Origin: Vicinamibacteria bacterium | Lineage (GTDB): Bacteria > Acidobacteriota > Vicinamibacteria > Fen-336 > JAGNNV01 | DNA length: 6,748 nucleotides | NCBI GenBank assembly: GCA_016650185.1 | Contig: JAENWE010000064.1 | Location: 1-6,748 of the forward strand | Direction: 5' to 3' | Shown here: one piece after another, positions 3,717-6,748 of the stretch | How positions within the stretch are numbered: position 1 is the first letter of the stretch | Layout of the letters: each line of letters begins with the position of its first letter | The notes under the pieces: generated by a model | Database searches by the model: none | What the model was told of the DNA's origin: nothing | What the model saw: the letters and a program-made list of their open reading frames with translations, nothing else | Program-made: the position numbers and the translations under genes

Positions 3717-5972
3717 GTGCGGCAACCCCTCAGATTTCTGATCATGCTGGTGGCGGGCCTGGGCCTGCTGACCTGGGGGGCTTTCCTGGTCATGCAGGCG
3801 ACCACGAAAAACTGGGTGGAGCGCGATCTCACTCTTCGGGCCCGGTTGGCCGTGAATGGCGCAAGCCACATCCTGGCCGAGGGCCTCCGGGCGGAAAAGC
3901 CGGCAGAGTTGAAGACCGTGCTTACCAACCTGGTTCGGGACGAGCGGATTCTCGGCGTTTCCGCGTGCGCACCCGACGGCCAGCTCGTCGCCACCGCGGG
4001 AGTTGCTCCGGTGGACTTTGGCTGTCTTCAGGTGACCCCGTTCGTGTTTCCAAAAGGCGCTCCCCTGGGCTCCCCGCCCCTGGAATGGGAGCACGTCGCC
4101 GGCATCCGGGGCGGGCGAGCCCATCTGAACGGCCTTGCGGTCATGGATGAAAGCGGCCCCGCGGGCCTGGTCATTTTGGTTCATGACTTGAGCTTCGCGG
4201 AACGGCGCGATGCCGAGGGACGGAATCTGCTTCTGGTCGCGTTCTTTCTTCTTTCTTTGTGCGCGGCGCTCGTCACCATCATCGCGGTTCGGCTTTCGTG
4301 GCGAAGCTGGACCCAGAGGCTTCGGCGCATGCTCAAGGGGGACGAGGAAACCGACGAATTCCGTCCCCTGCTTCGTGATGTTCGGGCGCTGGTCGATGAG
4401 ATCATGACCGAGCGAGACGCGGACGGCGAAGGAGGGGCCTGGACCGCGGATCGCCTCAAGCAGGCTCTCCGCCGTAATCTCCACGGCGAGAAGATCGTCA
4501 TCGTTTCCAATCGCGAGCCGTACATTCACGAGCGTCAGAGCGACGGGTCGATTCGGGTTCTGCACCCGGCCAGCGGCCTGGTCACCGCCCTTGAGCCGGT
4601 TATGCGCGCCTGCTCCGGAGTGTGGGTGGCGCACGGCAGCGGCACCGCCGACCGGGACGTCGTGGACGCCCACGCCCGGGTGATGGTTCCGCCCGGCGAG
4701 GCGCTCTACCCGCTGCGGCGGGTGTGGTTCACCGAGGAACAGGAGAAGGGGTACTACTACGGCTTTTCCAACGAAGGCCTCTGGCCTTTATGCCACGTGG
4801 CCCACACCCGGCCCATCTTTCGCACCTCCGATTGGATTCACTACGGCGAGGTCAATCAGAAGTTCGCCGACGCGGTGTGTGACGAAGCCGAGATCGAGGA
4901 TCCGATCGTGCTCATTCAGGACTATCACCTGGCGCTGGCTCCCCGGATGATTCGCGAGAAACTTCCACGGGCCACCGTGATCGGGTTTTGGCACATTCCC
5001 TGGCCCAACGCCGACCGCTTCGGGATCTGTCCCTGGCGGGAGGAGATCCTCGACGGAATGCTCGGCGCCAGCATGCTCGGGTTCCATACTCAGGGACACT
5101 GCAACAACTTCATGGACTCCGTGGATCGCTATCTCGAGTCGCGAATCGACCGCGAGAAACAGGCGGTGGTGCAGCTCGGGCGCAGCACTCAGATCCGTCC
5201 CTACCCAATTTCGCTCGAATGGCCAGTGCGGTGGCTGAAGGATCTGCCCCCCGTTCCTGAATGCCGCCGCGGCGTTTTTGAGGAACTGGGCCTGTCGGAG
5301 GACGCTCTGCTCGGCGTGGGCGTCGATCGGCTGGACTACACGAAGGGAATCGAGGAACGGCTCCAGGCCGTGGAGCGCTTGCTCGAACTCCGGCCCGAAC
5401 TCCTGGGCCGTTTCGTCTTCGTCCAGTTGGCAGCGCCCAGCCGGACTGCGATCGATCGGTATCGCGTACTGAACGAAAGCGTGGAAGCCATCGCGAAGCG
5501 CGTCAACGATCGCTTCGGATCGGGATCGTATCGGCCCATCATCCTCAAGCGCGCCCATCACGAGCCCCCCACGGTGTTCCGTTATTACCGTGCGGCCGAC
5601 CTCTGCTACGTCAGCAGCCTCGATGACGGCATGAACCTCGTGGCCAAGGAGTTCGTAGCCGCGCGGGAAGATGAAAAAGGCGTGCTCGTCCTCAGCCAGT
5701 TCACGGGCGCCGCCCGGGAATTGACCGAGAGCCTGGTCGTAAATCCGTACGACCTCGACCAGTCGGCGGAAGCCATGGCCGCAGCCTTGATGATGCCGAT
5801 CGAGGAGCAGCGAGCGCGTCTACGTTCCATGCGCGCCTACGTGGCGGAGTTCAACATCTATCGCTGGGCGGGGCGGATGCTCAGAGATGCGGCTCGCCTC
5901 CGCCGCCGCGACCGCCTTTCCGGGCGGTTGAACGACCAATACTCCGCCCGCTTCACCGGAGCCGAATCTTGA
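3717..5972 (+). CDS. otsA: Membrane-anchored trehalose-6-phosphate synthase with N-terminal sensor-like domain
   Basis: A GT20 glycosyltransferase making trehalose-6-phosphate from nucleotide-glucose and glucose-6-phosphate. At 751 residues it is about 280 longer than soluble OtsA. Residues 7-26 and 171-193 are membrane spans; 29-170 should be periplasmic; 194-255 is a charged HAMP-like linker; the catalytic domain is about 258-725. Counterparts of E. coli OtsA residues are visible: Arg266 (VSNREPY), Tyr347 and Trp356 (YYYGFSNEGLWP), Asp402 (QDYHL), His426 (HIPWP), Arg538 and Lys543 (DRLDYTKG), Arg576, Asp637 and Glu645 (DDGMNLVAKE). The glycine loop is changed: PASGLVTAL and VAHGSG replace the usual SGGL and FGWSG. 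GTG 3717 is the first start after an in-frame TAG; it lacks a clear ribosome site, and ATG 3744 is an alternative that would cut into the first span. The overlapping phosphatase gene supports trehalose rather than glucosylglycerol as product. I recall similar fusions annotated in proteobacteria, with the N-terminal part uncharacterised. Confidence 0.9.
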   Translation: MRQPLRFLIMLVAGLGLLTWGAFLVMQATTKNWVERDLTLRARLAVNGASHILAEGLRAEKPAELKTVLTNLVRDERILGVSACAPDGQLVATAGVAPVDFGCLQVTPFVFPKGAPLGSPPLEWEHVAGIRGGRAHLNGLAVMDESGPAGLVILVHDLSFAERRDAEGRNLLLVAFFLLSLCAALVTIIAVRLSWRSWTQRLRRMLKGDEETDEFRPLLRDVRALVDEIMTERDADGEGGAWTADRLKQALRRNLHGEKIVIVSNREPYIHERQSDGSIRVLHPASGLVTALEPVMRACSGVWVAHGSGTADRDVVDAHARVMVPPGEALYPLRRVWFTEEQEKGYYYGFSNEGLWPLCHVAHTRPIFRTSDWIHYGEVNQKFADAVCDEAEIEDPIVLIQDYHLALAPRMIREKLPRATVIGFWHIPWPNADRFGICPWREEILDGMLGASMLGFHTQGHCNNFMDSVDRYLESRIDREKQAVVQLGRSTQIRPYPISLEWPVRWLKDLPPVPECRRGVFEELGLSEDALLGVGVDRLDYTKGIEERLQAVERLLELRPELLGRFVFVQLAAPSRTAIDRYRVLNESVEAIAKRVNDRFGSGSYRPIILKRAHHEPPTVFRYYRAADLCYVSSLDDGMNLVAKEFVAAREDEKGVLVLSQFTGAARELTESLVVNPYDLDQSAEAMAAALMMPIEEQRARLRSMRAYVAEFNIYRWAGRMLRDAARLRRRDRLSGRLNDQYSARFTGAES
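5957..5961 (+). promoter_or_regulatory. Candidate ribosome binding site for otsB inside otsA
   Basis: CGGAG lies 7 nt before the TTG at 5969, within the last codons of otsA. It is the main support for the unusual TTG start. Confidence 0.45.
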
Positions 5973-6739
5973 AGAACATTCTCGCCGCCGACCAGCGGGG
6001 GCTGCTCGCTCCCTTCGCCTGGTCCGATACCCTGCTCGCCTTCGATTTCGATGGAACCCCCGCGCCCATCGTCACGGAGCCCTCCCGCGCGGCTTTGCGT
6101 CCGCTCACCCGCGATCTCCTGCGTCAGGTCGCAGCGCTCTATCCCTGCGCCGTCATCTCGGGCCGGGCCCTGCCTGACCTGACCCGGCGGGTCGGAGGAC
6201 TGGGGCTTCGCGGTCTGGTGGGCAATCATGGAGTTGAGCCCTTTGGAGCCACCCGGATGATCCACAAGAGGATCCTCGACTGGCGACCCCAGTTCGAAGA
6301 CGCGCTCCGGGACGAGCGGGGGGTCGCGATCGAGGACAAGACCTACTCCCTGGCCATTCACTTCCGCTATTCCCGGGCCAAGAAGCGCGTTCGCGCGAAG
6401 GTCGAGGAGGTGGCCTCGGGACTGGAACGCGCACGCCTGATCGGGGGCATTGAGGTGATGAATGTGGTCCCCACGGACGCTCCCCACAAGGGCATGGCTC
6501 TGGAGCGTGAGCGCAGGCGCCTTAGCTGCGACACCGCGATCTACATCGGTGACGACGAGACGGACGAGGATGTGTTCGCCCTCGACCAGCCGGGACGATT
6601 GCTCACCGTCAGGGTGGGCCCTAAGTCCACCTCGCGCGCGAATTTCTATATTCGCTCGCAGGCGGACATCGACTCTTTCCTAAGCGCCCTCATTCGACTT
6701 CGAGAAGGCAAGAAATCGGCGCTCAAGACGCCACGCTGA
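5969..6739 (+). CDS. otsB: Trehalose-6-phosphate phosphatase
   Basis: A HAD-superfamily, Mg-dependent phosphatase that dephosphorylates trehalose-6-phosphate to trehalose, the second step after OtsA. The 256 residues match the bacterial OtsB length. HAD motifs are present: FDFDGT (25-30) with nucleophile Asp26 and acid/base Asp28, SGR (64-66), the family motif GNHGVE (85-90), E-K in IEDKTYSLAIHFR (121-133), Lys174 (HKGMAL), and the metal-binding GDDETDE (194-200). Pro31 directly after DFDGT, where the family nearly always has Leu, is odd; all catalytic residues are intact. The start is TTG, overlapping the otsA stop as TTGA, so translation is probably coupled. CGGAG at 5957-5961 is a plausible ribosome site and no in-frame ATG exists before the catalytic motif. 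The gene ends 9 bp before the window edge and no terminator is visible. Confidence 0.94.
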   Translation: MKNILAADQRGLLAPFAWSDTLLAFDFDGTPAPIVTEPSRAALRPLTRDLLRQVAALYPCAVISGRALPDLTRRVGGLGLRGLVGNHGVEPFGATRMIHKRILDWRPQFEDALRDERGVAIEDKTYSLAIHFRYSRAKKRVRAKVEEVASGLERARLIGGIEVMNVVPTDAPHKGMALERERRRLSCDTAIYIGDDETDEDVFALDQPGRLLTVRVGPKSTSRANFYIRSQADIDSFLSALIRLREGKKSALKTPR

Positions 6740-6748
6740 CCCTCCAAG

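Noticed and set aside
3699..5561. Minus-strand open frames opposite otsA (3699-4673 and 4788-5561)
   Set aside because: The plus strand carries intact GT20 motifs through this region, and the antisense peptides show none.
3717..5972. Glucosylglycerol-phosphate synthase (GgpS) instead of OtsA
   Set aside because: GgpS is also GT20, but the overlapping downstream gene is a clear OtsB-type phosphatase, and the Tyr347/Trp356 glucose-6-phosphate motif is kept. Trehalose is the simpler reading, though the substrate was not proven.
1..6748. Mobile element, prophage, CRISPR, tRNA or defence system
   Set aside because: No transposase, integrase or phage-like frame, no regularly spaced repeats, and no cloverleaf-like sequence. 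Base composition is even except for short intergenic stretches.

Overview
The window is GC-rich, strongly codon-biased bacterial chromosome with tightly packed genes. A periplasm-facing sensor-like segment, a Sec signal peptide and FabI-type fatty-acid synthesis fit a Gram-negative (diderm) bacterium. I cannot fix the phylum; the gene mix would suit a proteobacterial, Nitrospirota-like or Acidobacteriota-like lineage. I see no IS element, phage gene, tRNA, rRNA or CRISPR array, so this looks like core chromosome rather than an island.

Layout. Left edge, minus strand: the first 38 codons of an exported protein (1-115) with a clear signal peptide, running off the window. Just upstream on the same strand is an RhlE-type DEAD-box RNA helicase (189-1754). 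A 15-bp inverted repeat spans its stop codon. Next is a 268-bp divergent intergenic region (1755-2022) unusually rich in dyads: a GAAA-loop hairpin in the rhlE leader, a 46-nt bulged hairpin, a 10-bp palindrome, a terminator-like G5/C5 element with a T-run, and a 16-bp near-palindrome next to fabI. On the plus strand fabI (enoyl-ACP reductase, 2023-2805) is followed after 35 bp by a crotonase-family gene (2841-3605). Its residues match the delta3,delta2-enoyl-CoA isomerase type rather than a hydratase. A GC-rich hairpin and a short AT-rich promoter-like stretch separate this pair from the last unit, otsA (3717-5972) and otsB (5969-6739), which overlap by 4 bp.

How the genes work together. FabI and the isomerase both handle 2-enoyl thioesters, so the pair may bear on fatty-acid saturation or turnover (inference). 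OtsA and OtsB form the standard two-step trehalose pathway: UDP- or ADP-glucose plus glucose-6-phosphate to trehalose-6-phosphate, then to trehalose. The most notable feature is that this OtsA is not the usual soluble enzyme of about 470 residues. It carries an N-terminal segment of about 255 residues with two membrane spans around a periplasmic domain of about 140 residues, laid out like a sensor kinase input module but joined to a glycosyltransferase. That suggests osmoprotectant synthesis at the membrane, possibly gated directly by an envelope signal.
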